Program-made: the position numbers and the translations under genes
The notes under the pieces: generated by a model
Seen by the model: the letters and a program-made list of their open reading frames with translations, nothing else
Databases searched by the model: none
Told to the model about the DNA's origin: nothing
Assembly: GCA_949286725.1 (NCBI GenBank)
Contig: CASECZ010000006.1
Location: forward strand, 106,757-170,756
DNA: 64,000 bases
DNA from: an uncultured Clostridia bacterium
Lineage (GTDB): Bacteria; Bacillota; Clostridia; Christensenellales; CAG-917
Direction of reading: 5' to 3'
Part shown: positions 41,799 to 49,661 of the stretch, in pieces
Numbering within the stretch: the first letter of the stretch is position 1
Layout of the letters: every line of letters begins with the position of its first letter

Positions 41799-43454
41799 TT
41801 ATTCCGCGGAAATGATGTAATAGTAATGGGGTTGTCCGCCGTAATACGCGGCGACTTCGAGGTCGGGATATGCCTTTTCGATTTTTTCTGCCATTCTGCC
41901 CGCTTCCGCTTTGTCGATGTCTTCGCCGTAATAGAGAGTGAGCATTTCGGCGTCGTCGGCTATTTTGGCGACGGTGTCGAGGGTGGCTTCCTGCACGGAG
42001 GAACTCTTTGCCACGATGTTTTTGTCGCATATGCCGATTATGTCGCCTTCCTTGACGGAAAAGCCGTTCATTCGGGTGGAACGTACCGCGTGCGTGATTT
42101 CCGCCGTGCGAAGTCCTTTGAACGCCGCGCACATCGATGCAAAGTTATCTTCGGGAGCGGCGTCGGGAGAATATGCGAGAGCCGCGGATATCCCTTCGGG
42201 CATACAGGTTGTGGGCACGACGTATACGTTGACGTCGGCAAGTTCTTTCGCCTGTTGCGCAGCGAGAATGATGTTGGAGTTGTTGGGCAGCACGAACACG
42301 TTCTCGGCTTTGGTGTTGTTCACGGCATTGAGAATGTCGTAAACGCTCGGGTTCATGGTCTGACCGCCTTCGAGGGTTATGTCGACCTGCAAGTCGTTGA
42401 AGATGGCGTTCATGCCTTCGCCCGCGCAGATGGATATCATCGCGGAGGGTTTGAGAGGAACTTTTTTCTCCTCTTTCTTCTCGCCGACGAGCTTGCGGTG
42501 CTGTTCCATCATATTCTCGATTTTGATATTGTCGATTTCGCCCATTTTGAGCGCGGCTTTGAGCGCAAGGTCGGGCTGATTGGTATGGACGTGCGTCTTT
42601 ATGAGGTCGAGGTCTCCGATGACCAGCACACAGTCGCCTATCGTCATGAGGTAATCGCGGTATTTGTCGACGTCGGACTCTGTGACGAAGGTTTTGAGGT
42701 GGGTGATGAAATACTCCGTGCAGTACTGGAAAGTGATGTTTTCGTAGTCGTTGTCCATCGACACGAAGTCTTTGACATTGTCGGGCGCGATGGGTTTGAC
42801 CGCCGAAGAACACTTTTCGGGATTGATTGCTTTGATTTCCGTACCCGTAAGTACGGCGTACATACCTTCGAGTATGGTGACAAGACCTCTGCCGCCCGCG
42901 TCGACGACGCCCGCTTTGGCGAGGACGGGGAGCATTTCGGGCGTGCGTTGGAGAATTTCCTCGCCCGCCTGGATTATCTGTGCGAAAAAGTCTTCGAATT
43001 CGAGACTGCGCTTTTTGGCAAGGGCCGTTGCGCTTTCCGCTATGACGCGGACGACGGTCAGTATTGTGCCTTCCTTGGGCTTGGTGACCGCGCTGTACGC
43101 GATTTCGGTGCCGCGTTTGAGTGCGGCGGCGAAAAGTTTGGCATCGACGTGCGTCTGCGCGTCGAGTGCAACCGCAAAACCTTTGAATATCTGCGACAGA
43201 ATGACGCCAGAGTTGCCTCTTGCGCCTTTGAGCGCGCCCTTGGAAAACGCGAGCGCGATTTCGCCTATGTCGTCTTCGGAAAGCATGGCGACTTCGCGCA
43301 TGGCGGAAGTCACCGTCAGGGACATGTTTGTGCCGGTGTCCCCGTCGGGAACCGGGAAGACGTTGAGCTCGTCGATGACAGGACGATTGAGTTCTATCGC
43401 CTTGACGCCTCCTGCGAGCATTTGTTTATATAAATTGCCGTCGATTTGTTTCAT
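41799..43454 (-). CDS. fakA: Fatty acid kinase FakA (DAK2-domain protein, YloV)
   Basis: FakA phosphorylates fatty acids bound to a FakB (DegV) carrier, feeding exogenous fatty acids into phospholipids. Residues 1 to about 210 form the DAK2 kinase domain with PVPDGDTGTNM near residue 40 and GARGNSGVILSQ. The C-terminal ~300 residues form the EDD-like domain with LPNNSNIILAA and the VPTTCMPEGISA block. The 551-aa length matches. It lies between asp23 and recG in conserved order; no fakB is in this window. Confidence 0.92.
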   Translation of the reverse strand: MKQIDGNLYKQMLAGGVKAIELNRPVIDELNVFPVPDGDTGTNMSLTVTSAMREVAMLSEDDIGEIALAFSKGALKGARGNSGVILSQIFKGFAVALDAQTHVDAKLFAAALKRGTEIAYSAVTKPKEGTILTVVRVIAESATALAKKRSLEFEDFFAQIIQAGEEILQRTPEMLPVLAKAGVVDAGGRGLVTILEGMYAVLTGTEIKAINPEKCSSAVKPIAPDNVKDFVSMDNDYENITFQYCTEYFITHLKTFVTESDVDKYRDYLMTIGDCVLVIGDLDLIKTHVHTNQPDLALKAALKMGEIDNIKIENMMEQHRKLVGEKKEEKKVPLKPSAMISICAGEGMNAIFNDLQVDITLEGGQTMNPSVYDILNAVNNTKAENVFVLPNNSNIILAAQQAKELADVNVYVVPTTCMPEGISAALAYSPDAAPEDNFASMCAAFKGLRTAEITHAVRSTRMNGFSVKEGDIIGICDKNIVAKSSSVQEATLDTVAKIADDAEMLTLYYGEDIDKAEAGRMAEKIEKAYPDLEVAAYYGGQPHYYYIISAE

Positions 43455-43470
43455 TGTTGTGCTATACCCG

Positions 43471-43821
43471 TCATACTCGAATGCCGACGACGTTGATGTG
43501 CACGTTCTTGACGCGCATTCCCGTGAAAACTTCGAGGGAGAATTTTACCGTGTCGGCGATGGCCTTTTTTACAGTTTCGATATTCACGCCAACTTTCAAA
43601 ATGACAAAAACCTCGACGTAAACGAGGTTGTCGATGGTGGCGACCTTTATGCCTCTGCCGAGCTTGTGTTTGCCCCACAGATTGCCGATATTGTCGCTGA
43701 AACGGCGGGAAACCATTTCCACGACTCCGTAACACTCGGATGCGACCTGACTCGCAACCGCGGCAACGGCTTCGTCGGAGATGGATATTTTGCCGAATTT
43801 GTTGGACGTGGTAAGTGACAT
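43471..43821 (-). CDS. Asp23/Gls24-family envelope stress protein (YloU)
   Basis: The 116-aa protein shows the DUF322/Asp23 pattern: GKISISDEAVAAVASQVASECYGVVEM, the LGRGIKV strand and the paired VYVEVFVILKVGVNI and FTGMRVKNVHINVVGI strands. Family members are membrane-associated cytoplasmic proteins linked to cell-envelope homeostasis. It precedes fakA by 16 bp and is divergent from rpmB, as in most Bacillota. A promoter with -10 TAAAAT lies about 20 bp upstream. Confidence 0.92.
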   Translation of the reverse strand: MSLTTSNKFGKISISDEAVAAVASQVASECYGVVEMVSRRFSDNIGNLWGKHKLGRGIKVATIDNLVYVEVFVILKVGVNIETVKKAIADTVKFSLEVFTGMRVKNVHINVVGIRV

Positions 43822-43839
43822 ATTATACCTTTCCCGAAG

Positions 43840-43925
43840 ATTTTACTATATGTTAAAATTTTTTGCAACTAAATGAATAATTTTAGGCTTATTCGGTTGC
43901 CAAGGTCGGGAAAATCTGTTAATAT
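43840..43925. promoter_or_regulatory. Divergent promoters of asp23 and rpmB
   Basis: For asp23 (minus): TTGCAA (43863-43868), a 17-bp spacer and TAAAAT (43840-43845). For rpmB (plus): TTGCCA (43897-43902), a 17-bp spacer and TAATAT (43920-43925). Both are well-formed, and the start points face away from each other. Confidence 0.72.
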
Positions 43926-43954
43926 ATTCGCGTTGTCATTACAGGAGGTAGCTT

Positions 43955-44146
43955 ATGTCCAGAGTTTGCAGCGTATGCGGAAAAGGCAGAATGAGCGGCA
44001 ACCAGGTCAGTCACTCGCACAGAAAAACCAGACGCAGTTGGGCGCCCAATGTCCAAAAAGTAAAGGTCAACACCCCCACCGGCGGCGTCAAGGAAGTTTA
44101 CGTGTGCACCCGTTGTCTGCGTTCCAACAAGATCGACAGAGCGTAA
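43955..44146 (+). CDS. rpmB: 50S ribosomal protein L28 (zinc-binding form)
   Basis: L28 is a small large-subunit protein. The 63-aa sequence begins MSRVCSVCGKGRMSGNQVSHSHRKT-like and ends with YVCTRCLRSNKI. The two Cys pairs (CSVC and CTRC) indicate the zinc-ribbon version. An AGGAGG ribosome site lies 6 bp upstream of the ATG and an intrinsic terminator lies 20 bp after the stop, so it is monocistronic. Its codon use and divergent placement from asp23 are typical. Confidence 0.97.
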   Translation: MSRVCSVCGKGRMSGNQVSHSHRKTRRSWAPNVQKVKVNTPTGGVKEVYVCTRCLRSNKIDRA

Positions 44147-44166
44147 TCAATTCTCTCGAACATCGC

Positions 44167-44193
44167 GCCCGTCGTCAATGACGGGCTTTTTCT
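44167..44193 (+). terminator. Intrinsic terminator of rpmB
   Basis: GCCCGTC pairs with GACGGGC around a 6-nt loop and is followed by a T-run on the + strand. Confidence 0.85.
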
Positions 44194-44327
44194 TATTCTT
44201 CGCAAACAGTCTCAGAAAGCATTTGAGGAACTTCGGCGGATTGATACAAATGATTTTCATAACGCCCTCCCGCGGATATTCCGACTAGATTTGTATATAA
44301 TATGACTGCCCCGCTTTTCGGGTGCAC

Positions 44328-44359
44328 GCAAAATAAAAACGCCCCGCAAGGAGCGTTTT
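44328..44359 (-). terminator. Intrinsic terminator of the yicC-to-rpe operon
   Basis: On the minus strand AAAACGC pairs with GCGTTTT, with CC/GG pairs inside, and is followed by a T-rich run about 20-50 bp after the rpe stop. Confidence 0.8.
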
Positions 44360-44380
44360 GTATTTGGCTTTGCGCGGCGT

Positions 44381-45025
44381 TCAGATTTGCATTGCTTTCA
44401 CTGCGGCCGCAGGATCTTCGGCTTTGAAAACGGAACTTCCCGCAACGACAATAGTTGCGCCGGCTTCTTTACAGACCGCGATATTCGAGGGCGAAACGCC
44501 GCCGTCGATTTCGATGTCGTACTTGTAGCCTTTCGCTTTTTTGATTTCGTACCCGCGACGCGCTTTTTCGAGGCAATCTTCTTTGAAACTCTGCCCTCCG
44601 AAACCCGCCTGAACGGTCATTATGAGCAGCATGTCGATTTTGTCGAGATAGGGTTCGACTATGTCGAAAGGCTGGTCGGCGTTGACGACAAGTCCGCATT
44701 TGACGCCTTTTGACTTGATTTTGGCAAGCGCGCCTTCAACGTCTTCGGAGGCTTCGGGGTGGAAGGTCACCCAATCCGCGCCTGCGTCGCAGAACTGTCC
44801 CACGTACTTTTCGGGACGGGTTATCATGAGGTGCACGTCGAGCTCCTGCGTCGTGTATTTGCGCAAAGCTTTTACCATCGGCATTCCGAAAGTGATGTTG
44901 GGAACGTACACGCCGTCCATGACGTCGCAGTGCACGATGTCTGCGCCCCACTTTTCAATCAGCTGCACAGCCTCTCCCATCTTGCCGAAATCCGCCGAAA
45001 GTATGGACGGTGCGACTTTAATCAT
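44381..45025 (-). CDS. rpe: Ribulose-phosphate 3-epimerase
   Basis: Rpe interconverts ribulose 5-phosphate and xylulose 5-phosphate in the pentose-phosphate pathway. The TIM-barrel motifs are clear: VAPSILSADFGKM, VHCDVMDGVYVPNITFG, LDVHLMI, MTVQAGFGGQSF and IEIDGGVSPSN. The start is the ATG at 45025 with AAGGAGG upstream; an in-frame ATG 7 codons earlier overlaps the ribosome site and is rejected. The protein is 214 aa. It follows rsgA with a small overlap, a conserved pairing. Confidence 0.96.
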   Translation of the reverse strand: MIKVAPSILSADFGKMGEAVQLIEKWGADIVHCDVMDGVYVPNITFGMPMVKALRKYTTQELDVHLMITRPEKYVGQFCDAGADWVTFHPEASEDVEGALAKIKSKGVKCGLVVNADQPFDIVEPYLDKIDMLLIMTVQAGFGGQSFKEDCLEKARRGYEIKKAKGYKYDIEIDGGVSPSNIAVCKEAGATIVVAGSSVFKAEDPAAAVKAMQI

Positions 45026-45875
45026 ACTTGTTTTTCCTCCTTTCATCCAGTTCGTTGTAAATAAGTTTATACCGTTCGTAGCGACCTGCGCCCACGGTCG
45101 TTCCCACGTGGGGTTTGACGGCGCAGTCGGGCTCGTCGATATGAGTGCACGAATTGAAGCGGCAATCCCGCCTGTACGCCTCGAAATCGTCGTAATAAAG
45201 GCGCAATTCCTCGGGTGGAACGTCCACCGCGTCCAGCGCGGAAAAACCGCAGGTGTCGACGAAATAGGTGCCTTCGCCGAGCGCGATTATCTCCGTGCGT
45301 CGCGTCGTGTGTCTGCCGCGTTTGATTTTTGCCGCAAGCCCGCCCACTTCGAGCAAAGGACTTTCCAGCACGGCGTTGATTATGGAACTTTTGCCGACCG
45401 CCGACTGCCCCGCGAAACACGCCGTTTTGCCGCGTATTTTGCCGACCAGTTCGTCTATGCCGTCGCGAGTTGCGGCGGAACAGACAACCACTCCGCAGAC
45501 ATTATTATACTCCTCGGTATTCACGCTTGCAATATCCGATTTGTTGACCACGAGCAAGGGTTCTATCCCCTCGGCGAGGCAGTTGACTATGACCTTGTCG
45601 ACCAGCAGAAAATCGGGTTCGGGTTCGGGCGCGATGACGATGAGACACACGTCCACGTTCGCCACATACGGACGGACGAGCGCGTTTTTGCGCGGTTCGA
45701 CGCTCTCGATGACGAAACTGTCGCCCTCTTTTGCGACGGTGACGCGGTCGCCAACGAATATAATCCCGTCCGTTTTCAGTTTTTTGCGCGCAAAACACAC
45801 CTTGACGCCCTCTTCGGTGTCCACGAAAAACTTTGAGGCAACCGCCTTTATAACTCTGCCTTCCAATGTCTTCAT
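45018..45875 (-). CDS. rsgA: Ribosome small-subunit-dependent GTPase RsgA
   Basis: RsgA checks late 30S assembly. The 285-aa protein has an N-terminal OB domain and a circularly permuted GTPase: the G4 motif NKSDI comes before the G1 motif GQSAVGKSS, followed by G3 DTCGFS. The C-terminal zinc site is CRFNSCTHIDEPDC. Its start overlaps the rlmN stop by four bases. In Bacillus the genes prpC and prkC normally lie between rlmN and rsgA; here they are absent. Confidence 0.95.
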   Translation of the reverse strand: MKTLEGRVIKAVASKFFVDTEEGVKVCFARKKLKTDGIIFVGDRVTVAKEGDSFVIESVEPRKNALVRPYVANVDVCLIVIAPEPEPDFLLVDKVIVNCLAEGIEPLLVVNKSDIASVNTEEYNNVCGVVVCSAATRDGIDELVGKIRGKTACFAGQSAVGKSSIINAVLESPLLEVGGLAAKIKRGRHTTRRTEIIALGEGTYFVDTCGFSALDAVDVPPEELRLYYDDFEAYRRDCRFNSCTHIDEPDCAVKPHVGTTVGAGRYERYKLIYNELDERRKNKYD

Positions 45876-47032
45876 ACTGTGGTGAATTTGCTCCTGCGCG
45901 GTTTTGCGCTCTCCTTTCTGCCCTCGGATTCATTATCCGTTGCGGGTTGTGCAATGCGTTTTTCCGCGTTCTTTTCGGCGAGTACGCGCCTGCGCAACTG
46001 TCCGCACGCCCCCTCTATGTCGCCGCCGAAACTGCGCCGCAGGGTCGCCGACGCGCCCATCGACTGCAACAGCGCGAGAAATTCGTTGGCTTTCTTGGCG
46101 TCGGGACGTTTCAAGGACTTTTCTTTGACTTCGTTCAGCCTTATCAGATTTATGTGCGCCGGAAATCCCCGCGTAATTTTCACAAGTTCCTTTGCGCTCG
46201 CCTCGTCGTCGTTTTCGCCGTCGATCAAGGTGTATTCGACGATTACGCGCCTGCCCGTCTTTTCGAAATAGTAACGCGCTGCCGCCATAAGGTCGGCGAT
46301 GTGATATTTGCGGTTTACGGGCATCAGTTGGCTGCGTTTGTCGTCAAATGGAGAATGCAGACTTACAGACAAGGTTACTTTGTGTCCGCTGTCGGCAAGG
46401 TTGCGCATTCTGTCGGCAAGTCCCGAAGTCGAAAGAGATATGTTCCTTTCCGACACGTTTAGCCCGTCCTCTGCCGATACCTCGTCGAGAAATCGCAGTA
46501 CGTTGCCGTAATTGTCGAGGGGTTCGCCGCTGCCCATAAGAACGATGTTGGTGACAGCGCGTTTCTTCGCCGTTCCGCCTTCGGCGGAATTGACCGCGAC
46601 GACCTGCCCCAGAATTTCCGCCGCAGACAGGTTGCGTATCAGTCCGTCCATGCCCGACGCGCAGAAAGCGCACCCCATACGACAACCGACCTGTGTGGAC
46701 ACGCAAAGCGTGTTGCCGTAATCGTGCGGCATGTACACGCCCTCGACAAGATTGCCGTCCGTCATTTTGAAAAGATACTTTTTGCTTCCGTCGGCGGAGG
46801 AAAAAACCTTTTCGACGGTTACGGGCACGGAAACGTAATCGCGTTTGAGGCGCGCGCGCAAATCCTTGCCGAGAGACGTCATATCGTCAATGCTCTTTCC
46901 GTCGAAACAGAACGCGCGTATCTGTTTTGCGGTGTACGAAGGCGCGCCCGTCGCTATTTCGGCGAGCTCCGCAACGCTCAACCCGAGCAAGGGCGTGGGC
47001 GTTTTCGTGCTTTCGTTGGTCTCCGCGTTCAT
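45872..47032 (-). CDS. rlmN: Dual-specificity 23S rRNA/tRNA (adenine-C2)-methyltransferase RlmN
   Basis: RlmN is a radical-SAM enzyme that methylates A2503 of 23S rRNA and A37 of some tRNAs. The cluster motif CRMGCAFC provides C117, C121 and C124. GSGEPLDNY, STSGLADRM, SVSLHSPFDDKRSQLMPVN and the late catalytic Cys (EGACGQLR) are present. A basic C-terminal tail of about 35 residues follows. The start is the ATG at 47032, overlapping the rsmB stop by four bases; the longer frame is rejected. The protein is 386 aa. Confidence 0.95.
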   Translation of the reverse strand: MNAETNESTKTPTPLLGLSVAELAEIATGAPSYTAKQIRAFCFDGKSIDDMTSLGKDLRARLKRDYVSVPVTVEKVFSSADGSKKYLFKMTDGNLVEGVYMPHDYGNTLCVSTQVGCRMGCAFCASGMDGLIRNLSAAEILGQVVAVNSAEGGTAKKRAVTNIVLMGSGEPLDNYGNVLRFLDEVSAEDGLNVSERNISLSTSGLADRMRNLADSGHKVTLSVSLHSPFDDKRSQLMPVNRKYHIADLMAAARYYFEKTGRRVIVEYTLIDGENDDEASAKELVKITRGFPAHINLIRLNEVKEKSLKRPDAKKANEFLALLQSMGASATLRRSFGGDIEGACGQLRRRVLAEKNAEKRIAQPATDNESEGRKESAKPRRSKFTTV

Positions 47033-48276
47033 TTCTTTTCGAACCTCGCTATGAAAAATCCGTCCCATTCTCCGTGCGGCATAATGCGCAGGGTGCCGTC
47101 GTTGGGATGGTTTATCGGCATTCTGTCGGGCACCAGCCCCAGACTTTGCGCGTATCGTGCGTTGTCTTCGTTTTCTTCCGAAAACAGCGTGCAGGTGGAA
47201 TACACCAACACCCCGCCCCGTTTGAGATAACGTGCGGCGTTCGAGATGATTTTTCTCTGCACGGACGCAAGTTCGGGTATGACTTTTTCTCCGCGTTGCA
47301 AAAACACGTCGGGGTGCTTTTTGTAGGTGCCGAAACAGCTGCACGGCACGTCCGCCATGACGAAATCGAATTTGTTTTGCAGACTTTCGTCAAACACGGT
47401 TGCGTCGGCGCAAACCGCTTTGACGTTGTCGGCGTGCATACGCTCGGCGTACTTCTTTATCAGCGCGACTCTGTGCGGGTGCAGGTCGCAGGCTGTGACC
47501 CGCCCCTTCGGGGCGAGTTCGGACGCGTACACGGCTTTTCCGCCGGGAGCGGAACACAGGTCGAGAATTTCGACGTCGCCCTGCGGCGCGAGCGCGTCCA
47601 CGGCAAGCACTGAGGACGGCGACTGATATGTCACGACGCCCTGCGCGAACAACTGTTTCACGACGGGAGTTACGCGCGTAAGTAACCCGCCGACTTCGCT
47701 CTCGGAGTATTCCTGCCCTTTCTTTTTCAAGGTCTCTTCGACTGCGCGCAGGTTGGACATTCGGCGGTTGACCCTGAGATGTACTTCATCCGTTCCGCGT
47801 GCCGAGAGCACGTCGAGGGCGACGTCTTTGCCGTATTCGACGGTCAGTTTGTCGACGAACCATTGCGGTACGCAGTAATGTACGGAGAGATATTCCGCGT
47901 CGGATGGGTCGGGAAGGCGGTATTCGCGCTTTGCGACGCGTTTGAGCACGGCGTTGACAAATCCTGCGGCGCCGCCTTTACCTGCCGATTTTGCGGCTTC
48001 CACGCACTCGCTGACTATCGCGTAATCGGGCACGTTGTCGAGATAACGCAAAGCATATATGCCGACTTTGAGCAGAATGTAAACAAATTTTTTTGGGGTT
48101 TTTTCCACCAGTTGCAGCAATATGTACTCGATTTCCGCGTTTTTTTCGAGCACACCGAAAACCAGTCGCGAAGTAAGTGCGGCTGGGTCTTCGTTGTCGA
48201 AAGCGCGGTCGGCGTAGGTGCCCTCCGAAAAGACCTTCGACAGTATGGCGCAAGCGGCGGAAATCTGTCCCTTCAT
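47029..48276 (-). CDS. rsmB: 16S rRNA (cytosine-967-C5)-methyltransferase RsmB (Sun)
   Basis: The 415-aa protein has an N-terminal NusB-like helical domain (residues 1-130, with VNAVLKRV) and a C-terminal SAM methyltransferase. The SAM motif is LDLCSAPGGKA; the two active-site cysteines lie in DVPCSCFG and YSTCTL. The start is the ATG at 48276, overlapping the fmt stop (ATGA); a longer frame within fmt is rejected. The position between fmt and rlmN is conserved. Confidence 0.94.
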   Translation of the reverse strand: MKGQISAACAILSKVFSEGTYADRAFDNEDPAALTSRLVFGVLEKNAEIEYILLQLVEKTPKKFVYILLKVGIYALRYLDNVPDYAIVSECVEAAKSAGKGGAAGFVNAVLKRVAKREYRLPDPSDAEYLSVHYCVPQWFVDKLTVEYGKDVALDVLSARGTDEVHLRVNRRMSNLRAVEETLKKKGQEYSESEVGGLLTRVTPVVKQLFAQGVVTYQSPSSVLAVDALAPQGDVEILDLCSAPGGKAVYASELAPKGRVTACDLHPHRVALIKKYAERMHADNVKAVCADATVFDESLQNKFDFVMADVPCSCFGTYKKHPDVFLQRGEKVIPELASVQRKIISNAARYLKRGGVLVYSTCTLFSEENEDNARYAQSLGLVPDRMPINHPNDGTLRIMPHGEWDGFFIARFEKK

Positions 48277-49193
48277 CGGAGTATGCTCCCCGTAGGTATG
48301 CGGTGTCCCGCAAGGTAAGCAATGTCGCTCATACGCGACTTTCCTTCGGGTTGCAACACGGCAAGTCTCACGGCACCGTCGCCGCAAGCGACGACCAGCC
48401 CTTCCGCAGAAGACGCGGCGAGAACTTCGCCCGCTTCGCCCCTACCTTCTGCGGGTTCGACGTCGAACACCTTTACGCGTTTGCCGTCGAGTTCCGTCCA
48501 GGCGGACGGCCACGGCGTCATTCCGCGCACGAAACAGTCGAGCGAGCGCGCCGTTTTGGAAAAATCCAGTTTGCCGTCGGCTTTGGTTATCATTCCGCAA
48601 TGCGTGACTTTGCTTTCGTCCTGCGGAGTGAACTCGGCTTTGCCGCTTTCGAGCAGGTCGACGGCTTCGCATATTGCTTCGCCTCCGAGGGACGCAAGCC
48701 TGTCGAACAGTTCGCCCGCGGTCTCCTTTTTGCCGATGGCGATGCGTTTTTGCAGCAGTATGTCCCCTGCGTCAACGGCTTTTACGGTGCGCATTATCGT
48801 TATGCCCGTCTCCTCGTCGCCGTTGATTATCGACCACTGTATGGGCGACGCTCCGCGGTACTTCGGCAGAAGCGATGCGTGCACGTTGAGAACGCCGAAC
48901 GGGAAAAGCGAAATGAATTTCTCGCTGAGAATCTGCCCGAACGCCGCAGTCACGGCAAGGTCGGCACCGATTGCCGCAACCTGTTCCAGTCCGTCGCGCG
49001 ACACTTTCTCGAATTGAAGCACGGGAATGCCGAGTGCCGTCGCGCACTCTTTGAGGGGCGAAGCCTTGACTTCGTAACCGCGACCGACGGGTTTGTCGGG
49101 TCCCGTAACCGCCGCCGCCACTCCGTGCACGGCGTGCAGTTTTTTCAGTACTTCCGCCGAGAAATCCGGCGTTCCGAGAAAGATGATTTTCAT
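48273..49193 (-). CDS. fmt: Methionyl-tRNA formyltransferase
   Basis: Fmt formylates initiator Met-tRNA. The 306-aa protein starts MKIIFLGTPDFSAEVLKKL and carries the signature HASLLPKYRGASPIQWSIINGD and the T-loop-binding C-terminal domain. Catalytic Asn/His/Asp positions lie in the VLNVHASLLP and later GD segments. The start is the ATG at 49193; a longer frame into def is rejected. Order def-fmt-rsmB is conserved, and def lies 11 bp upstream. Confidence 0.96.
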   Translation of the reverse strand: MKIIFLGTPDFSAEVLKKLHAVHGVAAAVTGPDKPVGRGYEVKASPLKECATALGIPVLQFEKVSRDGLEQVAAIGADLAVTAAFGQILSEKFISLFPFGVLNVHASLLPKYRGASPIQWSIINGDEETGITIMRTVKAVDAGDILLQKRIAIGKKETAGELFDRLASLGGEAICEAVDLLESGKAEFTPQDESKVTHCGMITKADGKLDFSKTARSLDCFVRGMTPWPSAWTELDGKRVKVFDVEPAEGRGEAGEVLAASSAEGLVVACGDGAVRLAVLQPEGKSRMSDIAYLAGHRIPTGSILR

Positions 49194-49204
49194 TTTAGCT
49201 CCGA

Positions 49205-49657
49205 TTATTCGTCCTTTAAGTCGTTGCACTTCGACGTGTAGAGGATTCCGTCCAGATGGTCGAATTCGTGCTGGAAGGCACGCGCGGTGAACCCTTCGAC
49301 CTTGTAGCGGTGTTTTTTGCCGTATCTGTCCTGCGCAGTCACAGAGATTTTCTCGGCGCGCGTCACGGTGCCGTATTTCCCCTTGACGGACAGACAACCT
49401 TCGATGCCCGTCTGCTCTCCCGACGAGGAACGGATTTCGGGGTTGACCAGTTCGTAATATCCGTCGTCGGTGAGCACCACGCAGACGCGTTTGAGGACGG
49501 CGACCTGCGGCGCGGCAAGTCCCGCTCCGTCGGCGTCGAGCAATGTCTCTTTCATGTCGTCGAGCAAGGTGTGCAACTTCTCGTCGAACACTTCGACGGG
49601 ACGGCATTTTTTGTAAAGTATGGGGTCAGGTGCCTGTACGATAATTCTTTTTGCCAT
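49205..49657 (-). CDS. def: Peptide deformylase
   Basis: Peptide deformylase removes the N-formyl group from nascent proteins. The three family motifs are GAGLAAPQ (residues 44-51), EGCLS with metal ligand C88, and QHEFDH with H130, E131 and H134. The 150-aa length fits the type-1 enzyme. It is functionally paired with fmt downstream and starts 4 bp after priA. Confidence 0.96.
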   Translation of the reverse strand: MAKRIIVQAPDPILYKKCRPVEVFDEKLHTLLDDMKETLLDADGAGLAAPQVAVLKRVCVVLTDDGYYELVNPEIRSSSGEQTGIEGCLSVKGKYGTVTRAEKISVTAQDRYGKKHRYKVEGFTARAFQHEFDHLDGILYTSKCNDLKDE

Positions 49658-49661
49658 AGTT

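Noticed and set aside
44196..44327. Small RNA between the rpmB and rpe terminators
   Set aside because: Only the two terminators are clear; no promoter or conserved element was seen between them.
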